Origin: an uncultured Acinetobacter sp.
GTDB lineage: Bacteria; Cyanobacteriota; Vampirovibrionia; Gastranaerophilales; Gastranaerophilaceae
Length of the DNA stretch: 6,341 nt
NCBI GenBank assembly: GCA_946623365.1
Contig: CAMORE010000111.1
Coordinates: forward strand, 1 to 6,341
Direction of reading: 5' to 3'
Position 1 is the first letter of the stretch. Every line of letters starts with the position of its first letter. Made by a program: the position numbers and the translations under genes. Of this stretch, positions 1 to 5,409 are shown in pieces. The notes under the pieces are model-generated. The model saw only the letters and a list, made by a program, of their open reading frames with translations, was not told the origin of the DNA and made no database searches.

Positions 1-376
1 TTTTTTTATAAACAATGTTATTATCTCTAATAACTTTATCCAATACCAACTCTGATTTCATTAATTCTATTTCATTATTTATAGCTTTATCCACACCCAT
101 AGAAATAGCAGGTCCAGCCGCTTCATCAAGAATATATGGGTTAACCTCCATTAAGTTCGAATTGTTTGATTTATTTATGTATAAATCTGCTGTTACTTTG
201 TATTTTTTTGGCAATATAAAGGTAAGCAAAATAAAGAAAGCTAAAACTGAACAAAAAACTTTTATTAATAAAACTCTTCTGCTCCAAATGGTTTTCCATA
301 TCTTCTCAAGGTTTATATTTAAATCTTCATCCAATTCATCGACAGGATTATAAAATACTACATTATCTTGCTGCAT
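1..376 (-). CDS. Wzz/GumC-type polysaccharide co-polymerase, N-terminal part (cut by window edge)
   Basis: Only the first 125 codons lie in the window; the gene continues past the left edge, so it has no stop here. The protein starts MQQDNVVFYN, has an acidic cytoplasmic tail with a NLEKIWKTIWSRR stretch (about residues 22-34), one hydrophobic membrane segment (about 35-55) ending in LPKKYKVTADLYI, and then a periplasmic part with an EIELMKSELVLDKVI stretch (about 102-116). That order (short tail, first membrane helix, Pro after it, then a sequence like 'E-I-L-K-S..V...V') is typical of the Wzz chain-length determinant domain of polysaccharide co-polymerases, which set chain length or assist export of surface polysaccharide at the inner membrane. 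It lies 55 bp downstream of the ompH-like gene with no terminator visible, so co-transcription is likely. Whether a C-terminal tyrosine-kinase domain follows cannot be seen. Confidence 0.75.
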   Translation of the reverse strand, partial: MQQDNVVFYNPVDELDEDLNINLEKIWKTIWSRRVLLIKVFCSVLAFFILLTFILPKKYKVTADLYINKSNNSNLMEVNPYILDEAAGPAISMGVDKAINNEIELMKSELVLDKVIRDNNIVYKK

Positions 377-384
377 TCATGTAA

Positions 385-390
385 CTCCTC
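385..390 (-). promoter_or_regulatory. Shine-Dalgarno site deciding the wzz-like start
   Basis: The minus strand reads GAGGAG here, 8 nt before the ATG at 376-374. A second ATG at 380-378 is out of frame and gives only five codons before TAA, so the ATG at 376 is the true start. Confidence 0.7.
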
Positions 391-431
391 ATTAATTCAT
401 TACAGATATATTATAAAATAAAGATGATTTT

Positions 432-869
432 CTATTTTACAGCTTTTTGAACATCTGCTGTTATATCATCACCACCAAATACAACAACACCTTTTGCTAT
501 TACCATTGTATAACCTTTTAGTTTTGCTTGAGCTGCAATTGTATCCGTTATACTCTTATCCGCAGCCTTTAATTTTGCTGCATAATCCTTTGCTATAGCT
601 TCTTTCTTTTTTGCAAATTCTGAGTTGTACTTCTTTATTAATTTTTCTTTATCGTCATCTGTTTTTTGCTTTTGAATATCTGCATAAGCTGTTTTTAGCC
701 ATTTTTCCAATTCTTGCATTTTTGTTTGCTGTTCTTTCTTTAACGCTTGAACTTGTGCAGATTTTGAAACTACGGCATGCACATCAACTACGGCAATTTT
801 TTGCTCTGCATTTACTATATTGGAACCAAATAATAGCATCATTAATATTATTGATAAAACTTTTTTCAT
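432..869 (-). CDS. OmpH/Skp-family periplasmic chaperone-like protein
   Basis: A 145-residue secreted protein. Residues 1-21 form a signal peptide (MKK, a hydrophobic core, then VNA before EQK), so the mature protein is about 124 residues and periplasmic. It continues with a short beta strand, KIAVVDVHAVV (24-34), a long charged, Lys/Glu/Ala-rich alpha-helical coiled coil (about 36-108), and a closing segment, GYTMVIAKGVVVFGGDDIT (119-137). This strand / coiled-coil hairpin / strand order is that of OmpH/Skp proteins, which hold unfolded outer-membrane proteins on their way to the Bam complex. The ATG is supported by AAGGAG five nt upstream (880-875). No bamA or lpxD neighbour is present, unlike the usual skp locus; instead a wzz-like gene follows 55 bp downstream. 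Family assignment is good; the chaperone role is inferred from the family. Confidence 0.85.
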   Translation of the reverse strand: MKKVLSIILMMLLFGSNIVNAEQKIAVVDVHAVVSKSAQVQALKKEQQTKMQELEKWLKTAYADIQKQKTDDDKEKLIKKYNSEFAKKKEAIAKDYAAKLKAADKSITDTIAAQAKLKGYTMVIAKGVVVFGGDDITADVQKAVK

Positions 870-999
870 ATTCGCTCCTTTTCTGCTAATTCTTTATTTT
901 ATTTGTTGTATTTTATTTTTACACATTCCCGAATAATATTCAATATATGAATTCATACATATTACAATAGAACATATCAGATATTCACTCTTTTAAATT

Positions 1000-1929
1000 T
1001 TATGAATCTTTAAAAAGCAATATAGCACAAGTACTTAATAACAACGCTCCTATTAATACTTCCGTCGGAAATAATATAAGCAGTTTTTTATCTAAAATCA
1101 TAGGTATCAATAATATTGCTCCTGCCGGAGGGAAAAATATTCTCAACCTATCCAATGTGCAAAACAAAATTATACAAGCCGCTGCCGCACAAATAAATAA
1201 AGGGAATCCTAAATAAATATTTAACACCAACCTTAATACACAACCGATAAACGAAGCAAAAGTCATTAAGCCTACAATGTACAACGGTTTAGTTCTGGCA
1301 GGACTTTTTGGATTAGATAGTTCTGTAAACATCACTATTAGCGGTGGTGCAAGAAAGTATATTTGATGAGTTTTAAACGGTATCAATGCAATGAGTCCAA
1401 AAACTAACAACAGTTTTGACCATTTTATTACCTGTTCTTTTGTATCAAATTCACAGGGAACAAAATTATTGACCGGTCGAAAATGATATTTTTCCATTAA
1501 CCATTGTGCAAAAATAATTATAAGTGACATTACAGAAACAGAAATCGGATATATCCAGCTATCCGTTCTTAAGTATACCGGTAATATACACGCAGAAATA
1601 ATCGGCACAAAGTTTGTTTTAAACAATGTCAAAATAAATCCAGTAAAGGCAAAACACAAACAAACCTGAAATATCAAGGCTGCAGCACAAAATTTAACAA
1701 CCAGAACTCCAAACAAAGCCGCTAATGACATAAGTATAAAAATTCGCCTTTTATTTGTTTTCCAAGGTTGCTGCTCACTAACCCAAGCACCTATTGTTAA
1801 CGCACAAATCTCAGGAAAAATAATTTCCGTTTCATGGGTAACTTCTGCTACAAATACCATAACAAAAGCCATTATTACCCCGAATAAATATCGTTCTATT
1901 CTTATTCTTTTCAATACTTCGGCTTTCAT
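1000..1929 (-). CDS. HPP-like multi-pass membrane protein with internal duplication
   Basis: A 309-residue, very hydrophobic protein with about 10-12 predicted membrane segments. The second half contains APPLIVMFTELSNPKSPART (194-213), a Gly-rich helix (216-236), FPPAGAILLIPMIL (266-279) and a final P-x-x-x-x-x-G helix (288-306). This resembles the HPP family, in which a His-Pro-Pro-Ala-Gly-Ala motif is the hallmark; here Phe replaces His. A chloroplast HPP protein has been described as a nitrite transporter, but the substrate here is unknown. The first half (about 14-146) repeats the pattern: FPEICALTIGAWVSEQQPW (38-56), a helix ending FGVL, then FVPIISACILPVYL (107-120). No Shine-Dalgarno sequence precedes the ATG; a TAATAT box lies 6 nt upstream. 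It has its own likely promoter and lies downstream of bioG, with a weak terminator between them. An FUSC-like or aromatic-acid exporter-like protein is the main alternative. Confidence 0.55.
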   Translation of the reverse strand: MKAEVLKRIRIERYLFGVIMAFVMVFVAEVTHETEIIFPEICALTIGAWVSEQQPWKTNKRRIFILMSLAALFGVLVVKFCAAALIFQVCLCFAFTGFILTLFKTNFVPIISACILPVYLRTDSWIYPISVSVMSLIIIFAQWLMEKYHFRPVNNFVPCEFDTKEQVIKWSKLLLVFGLIALIPFKTHQIYFLAPPLIVMFTELSNPKSPARTKPLYIVGLMTFASFIGCVLRLVLNIYLGFPLFICAAAACIILFCTLDRLRIFFPPAGAILLIPMILDKKLLILFPTEVLIGALLLSTCAILLFKDS

Positions 1930-1935
1930 ATTTCT

Positions 1936-1964
1936 ATATTATGATAATTAAAAAATTTCTTCAA
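1936..1964 (-). promoter_or_regulatory. Candidate promoter of the HPP-like gene
   Basis: On the minus strand TTGAAG (1964-1959) is followed by a 17-bp spacer and TAATAT (1941-1936). The hexamer ends 6 nt before the ATG, so transcription would start at or next to the start codon, giving a leaderless mRNA. No Shine-Dalgarno sequence is present, which fits. Such boxes are common by chance in AT-rich DNA. Confidence 0.4.
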
Positions 1965-1984
1965 ATTTTAATATACAAAAGAAC

Positions 1985-2008
1985 AAAAACTAAACTCTAA
2001 AGTTTTAG
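1985..2008 (-). terminator. Weak rho-independent terminator after bioG
   Basis: Immediately after the bioG stop codon the minus strand reads CTAAAAC, loop TTTAGA, GTTTAG, then TTTTT. The stem is 6 bp with one bulged A and only two G-C pairs, so it is weak, but the position and T-tract fit an intrinsic terminator. Confidence 0.4.
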
Positions 2009-2009
2009 A

Positions 2010-2663
2010 CTATATATTTTTATTAGATATAAAATCAAAAATTTGTTCATAATCACTAATTCTAAAGAATAAATTATGACGCGCATTCTTAACAATATTT
2101 ATCCTGTTACCAAAATATTCTTTTTGTGCAGAAATATTAAATAACAAATCATCCTCTCCGAAAATTGCATATGAATATGTATCAGATATAGATTGTTTAG
2201 ACATATCATAAATCTGTTTTAGATTTTCAAATTCTGCCCTACAACTTTCTAATGTCCTTTTTGAATGATGAAAAAGATTCCGTTCCTCTTCTGTTTTTAT
2301 TAAATAATTTAGCGCAAAGTCATCAGCATTATCTTCTGTTATATTGCATAAAAGGGTCTGAACTTTTTTTGAAAGACCGATATTTTCATCAAATAAATAA
2401 GGATTTCCGCTTATAGCAATCTTCGTATTAATTTTAAAATCGAAGTTTACGACTGACGCAACAAATACACCCGCAGAAAAAGCTATTAGATCAAAAGATT
2501 TGTAATTAGAAAAATCAAAATCAATATTTAAATCAGAATAATCGTACAAGAGTAAAATATCTGATTTTGAGCTAATATGTTCAAATTCATACTCATCACA
2601 GCCCCAACCCGTAAAAAAGATTAAAAGATTATCCGATTTATTACCAATAAAATATTTTTTCAT
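2010..2663 (-). CDS. bioG: BioG-like (DUF452) pimeloyl-ACP methyl ester carboxylesterase
   Basis: A 217-residue alpha/beta hydrolase of the BioG/DUF452 type. These enzymes hydrolyse pimeloyl-ACP methyl ester to pimeloyl-ACP, freeing the biotin precursor from fatty-acid synthesis in the cytoplasm. Visible marks are LLIFFTGWG (13-21) near the N-terminus, the nucleophile elbow AFSAGV with Ser63, an acid loop FGEDD (168-172), and the catalytic His in ARHNLFF (His196). The length matches the family. The frame is open further upstream, to an ATG at 2708 and a TTG at 2714. I chose the ATG at 2663 because the family normally begins 10-20 residues before the GWG motif and a GGA lies 10 nt upstream. 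The ATG at 2708 has a TATGAT box 5 nt upstream and could be a leaderless start. No other biotin genes are in the window. The elbow has Ala-Phe-Ser where many relatives have Trp-Ser. Confidence 0.75.
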   Translation of the reverse strand: MKKYFIGNKSDNLLIFFTGWGCDEYEFEHISSKSDILLLYDYSDLNIDFDFSNYKSFDLIAFSAGVFVASVVNFDFKINTKIAISGNPYLFDENIGLSKKVQTLLCNITEDNADDFALNYLIKTEEERNLFHHSKRTLESCRAEFENLKQIYDMSKQSISDTYSYAIFGEDDLLFNISAQKEYFGNRINIVKNARHNLFFRISDYEQIFDFISNKNI

Positions 2664-2713
2664 AATATAAGATTCCGTTTTTAATATTTCATTAAAAATA
2701 TTGAACATATTCA

Positions 2714-2722
2714 ATCATAACA
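2714..2722 (-). promoter_or_regulatory. Candidate extended -10 box for bioG
   Basis: The minus strand reads TGT-TATGAT here, an extended -10 (TGn plus a 5/6 match to TATAAT). Transcription would start near 2708-2707, either as a leaderless message at the ATG of 2708 or as a roughly 44-nt leader for the preferred ATG at 2663. No good -35 is visible at 16-18 bp. Confidence 0.35.
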
Positions 2723-2737
2723 TAATCTATTATTGAA

Positions 2738-2766
2738 TTGACAGTTGTTTAAGAAAAATATATGTA
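2738..2766 (+). promoter_or_regulatory. Candidate upstream promoter of the HTH gene
   Basis: A perfect TTGACA (2738-2743) is followed after 17 bp by TATGTA (2761-2766), a poor -10. If used, transcription would begin around 2773, so the inverted repeat at 2776-2820 would lie at the very 5' end of the message. Confidence 0.25.
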
Positions 2767-2775
2767 ACTATATAA

Positions 2776-2820
2776 AAAGCAAAGTAAGCAAAGCTGTCAT
2801 TGCTTGCTTTACTGTACTTT
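2776..2820. repeat. Imperfect inverted repeat, candidate operator or leader hairpin
   Basis: Left arm 2776-2794 (AAAGCAAAGTAAGCAAAGC) and right arm 2802-2820 (GCTTGCTTTACTGTACTTT) are imperfect reverse complements around a 7-nt centre, TGTCATT. Pairing runs AAAG/CTTT at the outside, then AGTAA/TTACT, GCAA/TTGC and GC/GC, with single-base bulges and two mismatches. The left arm also holds a direct repeat GCAAAG-TAA-GCAAAG. The right arm overlaps the -35 and spacer of the TATAAT promoter just downstream, so a repressor bound here would block it. The HTH protein encoded 56 bp downstream is the obvious candidate ligand, by inference only. Confidence 0.55.
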
Positions 2821-2829
2821 GTATATAAT
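2800..2829 (+). promoter_or_regulatory. Candidate main promoter of the HTH gene
   Basis: TTGCTT (2800-2805), an 18-bp spacer and a perfect TATAAT (2824-2829). The predicted start near 2836 would give a leader of about 40 nt without a Shine-Dalgarno sequence. A further TATAAA at 2864-2869, 7 nt before the ATG, could instead give a leaderless message, but it has no -35. Confidence 0.4.
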
Positions 2830-2876
2830 TATCAAAATATATGTAAAAATTTTATATTTATAGTATAAATTATATT

Positions 2877-3281
2877 ATGGAAAGCTTAGCAGAATTTATT
2901 CAAAAAAAGAGAGAAAAAGCAGGACTATCGGTGTCGGGTCTTGCAAATAAAGCCAACATAAAATTAGAAATTCTGGAAGATATTGAATCCGGAAAGGAAC
3001 TGTTTCTTTCCGTTACACAACGTCAACAACTTGCAAGAGTACTAAAAGTCTCTCCTAAAGAGCTTAAAGAATATGAACGCAGTTATGAATTTCAAGAGAT
3101 TCCTGATGAAGTTATTGAAAATATAAAATCACAAATTCTGAACCATAAAACTGATTTACGCTGTCCTATGTGCGGTGAACCCCTTGTAACAAGAATCGCT
3201 AAAATGTATGATTTGGATGATAATCTGGTATTACAGCCAAAAGCACACTGCATAAAATGTGTTTTTCAGATTAAGGAGTAG
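2877..3281 (+). CDS. XRE-type HTH regulator with C-terminal zinc-ribbon-like module
   Basis: A 134-residue cytoplasmic protein in two parts. Residues 1-65 form a Cro/C1-type helix-turn-helix domain: LAEFIQKKREKAGLSVSGLA, then an IKLEILEDIESGK helix pair and a VTQRQQLARVLKVSPKEL closing helix, as in XRE-family DNA-binding proteins. After a linker (66-92), residues 93-134 carry CPMC (Cys96, Cys99) and CIKC (Cys125, Cys128; His124 adjacent), a spacing that suggests a zinc ribbon or a redox/metal sensor. There is no Shine-Dalgarno sequence before the ATG; the sequence just upstream is pure A/T. The gene is divergent from bioG and preceded by an inverted repeat, so autoregulation or bioG regulation is plausible. 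Its last 11 bp overlap the end of the oppositely oriented ogt gene. The target genes and the bound ligand are unknown. Confidence 0.75.
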   Translation: MESLAEFIQKKREKAGLSVSGLANKANIKLEILEDIESGKELFLSVTQRQQLARVLKVSPKELKEYERSYEFQEIPDEVIENIKSQILNHKTDLRCPMCGEPLVTRIAKMYDLDDNLVLQPKAHCIKCVFQIKE

Positions 3282-3744
3282 CATTAAAACCTTCTAGCGA
3301 AAGAAGCTGCCGCTTTAACTCTAAACCGCCTGAATACCCTGATAAGTCACCGGTTGAAGAGATTACCCTGTGACAAGGAATAAAAATCGGAATAGGATTT
3401 TTATTATTAGCAAGTCCTACTGCTCTCGAAGAGTCTTTATTCCCTATCTTTTCAGCAATATCTTTATAACTTCTTGTTTCTCCGTATGGAATTGAGAATA
3501 AAGAACTCCAAACCTTCTGTTGGAATTTTGTTCCATGCGGATTCAGCGGTAAATTAAAAACTGTCCTTTTTCCTGACAAATATTCATCCAATTGATTAAA
3601 AGCATCATTAAGAATCTCTGACAAAAAATACTTGTCCCATTTAGATTTATATACTTCGTTTTTAAACTTCAGAGATGTAATAAAACCTTTTTCTTCGGAT
3701 ATTGTTATAAAACCAATCTGCGTTTGCTTCGTATAATAATTCAT
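3271..3744 (-). CDS. ogt: Methylated-DNA--protein-cysteine S-methyltransferase (Ogt/MGMT)
   Basis: A 157-residue DNA repair protein that moves the alkyl group from O6-alkylguanine to its own cysteine in a suicide reaction. The N-terminal part (about 1-65) is the variable RNase-H-like domain. The C-terminal part has the winged-helix DNA-binding segment (about 72-112: GTKFQQKVWSSLFSIPYGET, then SYKDIAEKIG and SSRAVGLANNKNP with the arginine finger Arg107), the active site IPCHRVI with Cys124, and the substrate pocket GYSGGLELKRQLLSLEG. All hallmark residues are present and the length is typical of single-domain Ogt proteins without an Ada domain. No Shine-Dalgarno sequence is visible; a TAATAT box lies 6 nt before the ATG. 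The 3' end overlaps the HTH gene by 11 bp, tail to tail. Confidence 0.93.
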   Translation of the reverse strand: MNYYTKQTQIGFITISEEKGFITSLKFKNEVYKSKWDKYFLSEILNDAFNQLDEYLSGKRTVFNLPLNPHGTKFQQKVWSSLFSIPYGETRSYKDIAEKIGNKDSSRAVGLANNKNPIPIFIPCHRVISSTGDLSGYSGGLELKRQLLSLEGFNATP

Positions 3745-3750
3745 ATTCAG

Positions 3751-3780
3751 ATATTAGCATAAAGTTCATTTATCTGTTAA
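3751..3780 (-). promoter_or_regulatory. Candidate ogt promoter
   Basis: On the minus strand TTAACA (3780-3775), an 18-bp spacer ending in TGC, and TAATAT (3756-3751), giving an extended -10. It ends 6 nt before the ogt ATG, which predicts a leaderless or nearly leaderless mRNA. It lies face to face with the GH13 promoter on the same bases. Confidence 0.45.
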
Positions 3781-3783
3781 AAT
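3754..3783 (+). promoter_or_regulatory. Candidate promoter of the GH13 gene
   Basis: TTAGCA (3754-3759), an 18-bp spacer and TAAAAT (3778-3783) lie upstream of a GAGGAG Shine-Dalgarno sequence (3797-3802). The predicted start near 3790 gives a leader of about 18 nt. The element shares almost all its bases with the oppositely directed ogt promoter. Confidence 0.4.
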
Positions 3784-3807
3784 AAAAATTGAATATGAGG
3801 AGATATA

Positions 3808-5358
3808 ATGAAAATCAATAAAACTGTTTTGTCATTTATATTAATGCTTGTTTTTACTATGAATTGTCATGCCGGTGAAAATAATGATTTAAGAACATTA
3901 TTTCTTAATAATCAGGCTAACATACTCGGAATAAATATCAGAAGTTTTAATGCCAAAGATACAAACGGTAATGAGATTATTGATAAAAATGAAGAAAGCG
4001 GCAACTTTATTAATGCAGTTGAAAGACTTGATGAAATAAAAGGTTTAGGTATTAATACACTGCACGTTCTTCCAATTACTCCTGTCGGAAAATTAAAAGC
4101 TCTTGGTACAGCGGGTTCATTGTACGCAATTGCAGATTTTGAAAACATTAACAGTCAACTGGCAGATAAGAATTCAAGTTTATCTCCGATAGAACAGGCT
4201 AAGTATTTTATTGATGAATGCCACAAAAGGAAAATTCGTGTAATTATAGACGTTCCGAGCTGCGGTTCATACGACCTGTTCTTAAAACATCCTGAATTAT
4301 TTATTAAAGATGACAGAAACGTATCAATTGTTCCGACTGATTGGACAGACGTAAGATTGCTTAATACGGGAACAAATGATAATTTAAACCGGGATGTATT
4401 AAATATTCACAAAAAATTTATTGATATGGTTTTATATATAGGTGCTGACGGAATTAGAGCAGATGTTGCAACAATAAAACCATCTAAGTTTTGGGAAGAA
4501 CTGGTAAAATATGCAAGAGAACGTGATAAAGAATTTTTATTTTTAGCGGAAGCCTCCGATTCTTGGAGAGAGCCGCCGAGCCGATATGCAGAATTTACCC
4601 CCTATAATGAGCTCTTAAAATCAGGTTTTGACGGTTATTACGGAAGCTTCTTCAATCTTAAGGATTGGAATGCGTATGAGTTTGTAGAACATCTTAAATT
4701 CAATCAAAAGCTTTTAAATTCATATAAAGATAATAAAAGTGTGATACTGAGCTTTACAACACACGACGAAATAAGCCCTGTAATTCTTCATGGCGAGAAT
4801 TTTTCAATCATGATTGCTTGGCTTGAAGCGGTTTTACCGTACAATCCTTACTATATTGACGGTTTCCAGAACGGAGATGAATATATTTACCCTTGGGCAA
4901 ACGGAAGGGCAGAATACACTCAAACAGATGATGATACATACTTTGTTCACAGAGGGAAAATAGATATATTTAATTTCTCAAGAAAACCTGACGGCGGCAA
5001 AAAAGGTATAAACCACAACATCCTAAAAAATGTTAAATCCGCAGGTAAATTTAGAGAGAATAATATTGATTTAATACGAAAAGGAAATTTCTCAAGCCTA
5101 AAAACAGATAATGATAAGGTATTTGCTTTCACTATATCTAAAAATAACAAAAATAAAAAACTTGAAAAAATTATAGTCATAGGAAATTTAGATTTTAATA
5201 ATGAAACAAAAAATACTGAAATTAAAGATGTTAAGTCTAATAAAAAGTTGAAATTTGAAATAGTTCATGGTGATAATAATATTGAATTTAAAGGTAAAAA
5301 ACTTTTATTAAATTTAAAAGCCGGAGAAATTGTTGTATTAAGAACAAAAGATATTTAA
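3808..5358 (+). CDS. Secreted GH13 alpha-amylase-family glycosidase, variant region I
   Basis: A 516-residue protein with a signal peptide (MKINK, hydrophobic core, likely cut after CHA at residue 22), so it acts in the periplasm or outside the cell. A (beta/alpha)8 barrel follows. GH13 marks are GINTLHVLPITPVG (81-94) early in the barrel, region I VIIDVPSCG with Asp148, region II DGIRADVAT with Arg217 and the nucleophile Asp219, region III FLAEAS with the acid/base Glu248, and region IV TTHDE with His319 and Asp320. The catalytic triad is complete, but region I has Cys-Gly where classical amylases have Asn-His. Residues 51-62 (DTNGNEIIDKNE) match an EF-hand calcium loop. About 430-516 forms a C-terminal beta domain. 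Substrate and linkage cannot be told; alpha-glucan hydrolysis or transfer is the family default. GAGGAG lies 5 nt before the ATG. trpS follows after 51 bp with no terminator visible. Confidence 0.85.
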   Translation: MKINKTVLSFILMLVFTMNCHAGENNDLRTLFLNNQANILGINIRSFNAKDTNGNEIIDKNEESGNFINAVERLDEIKGLGINTLHVLPITPVGKLKALGTAGSLYAIADFENINSQLADKNSSLSPIEQAKYFIDECHKRKIRVIIDVPSCGSYDLFLKHPELFIKDDRNVSIVPTDWTDVRLLNTGTNDNLNRDVLNIHKKFIDMVLYIGADGIRADVATIKPSKFWEELVKYARERDKEFLFLAEASDSWREPPSRYAEFTPYNELLKSGFDGYYGSFFNLKDWNAYEFVEHLKFNQKLLNSYKDNKSVILSFTTHDEISPVILHGENFSIMIAWLEAVLPYNPYYIDGFQNGDEYIYPWANGRAEYTQTDDDTYFVHRGKIDIFNFSRKPDGGKKGINHNILKNVKSAGKFRENNIDLIRKGNFSSLKTDNDKVFAFTISKNNKNKKLEKIIVIGNLDFNNETKNTEIKDVKSNKKLKFEIVHGDNNIEFKGKKLLLNLKAGEIVVLRTKDI

Positions 5359-5409
5359 AAATTTTAATTACAACACTCCTAAGACAAAACAGCAGAAAAA
5401 GAGGTATAT

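Noticed and set aside
15..353. Plus-strand open frame of 112 codons
   Set aside because: It is antisense to the wzz-like gene, whose minus-strand frame has clear family motifs and a good Shine-Dalgarno site.
611..889. Plus-strand open frame of 92 codons, Leu/Phe-rich
   Set aside because: It is the reverse of the Lys/Glu-rich coiled coil of the OmpH-like gene, which naturally reads as a hydrophobic frame.
946..957. Perfect 12-bp palindrome TATGAATTCATA upstream of the OmpH-like gene
   Set aside because: Mostly A/T with a mismatch just outside on both sides; such palindromes arise by chance in DNA this AT-rich. It could be an operator but nothing else supports it.
2664..2714. Longer BioG start at TTG 2714
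   Set aside because: No Shine-Dalgarno site or promoter spacing supports it, and it adds residues absent from the family N-terminus as I know it.
3291..3306. Hairpin CTTCT-AGCGAA-AGAAG just after the HTH stop codon
   Set aside because: It lies inside the ogt coding region, has only a 5-bp stem and no T-tract, so it is not a credible terminator.
3853..3873. Cysteine at residue 20 of the GH13 protein as a lipoprotein signal
   Set aside because: The preceding residues are T-M-N, which do not fit a lipobox (small residue at -1); cleavage after CHA by ordinary signal peptidase fits better.
3912..4148. Minus-strand open frame within the GH13 gene
   Set aside because: It lies wholly inside a well-supported gene and has no recognisable motif.
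4947..5180. Second minus-strand open frame within the GH13 gene
   Set aside because: Antisense to the Lys/Asn-rich C-terminal domain; composition explains the open frame.
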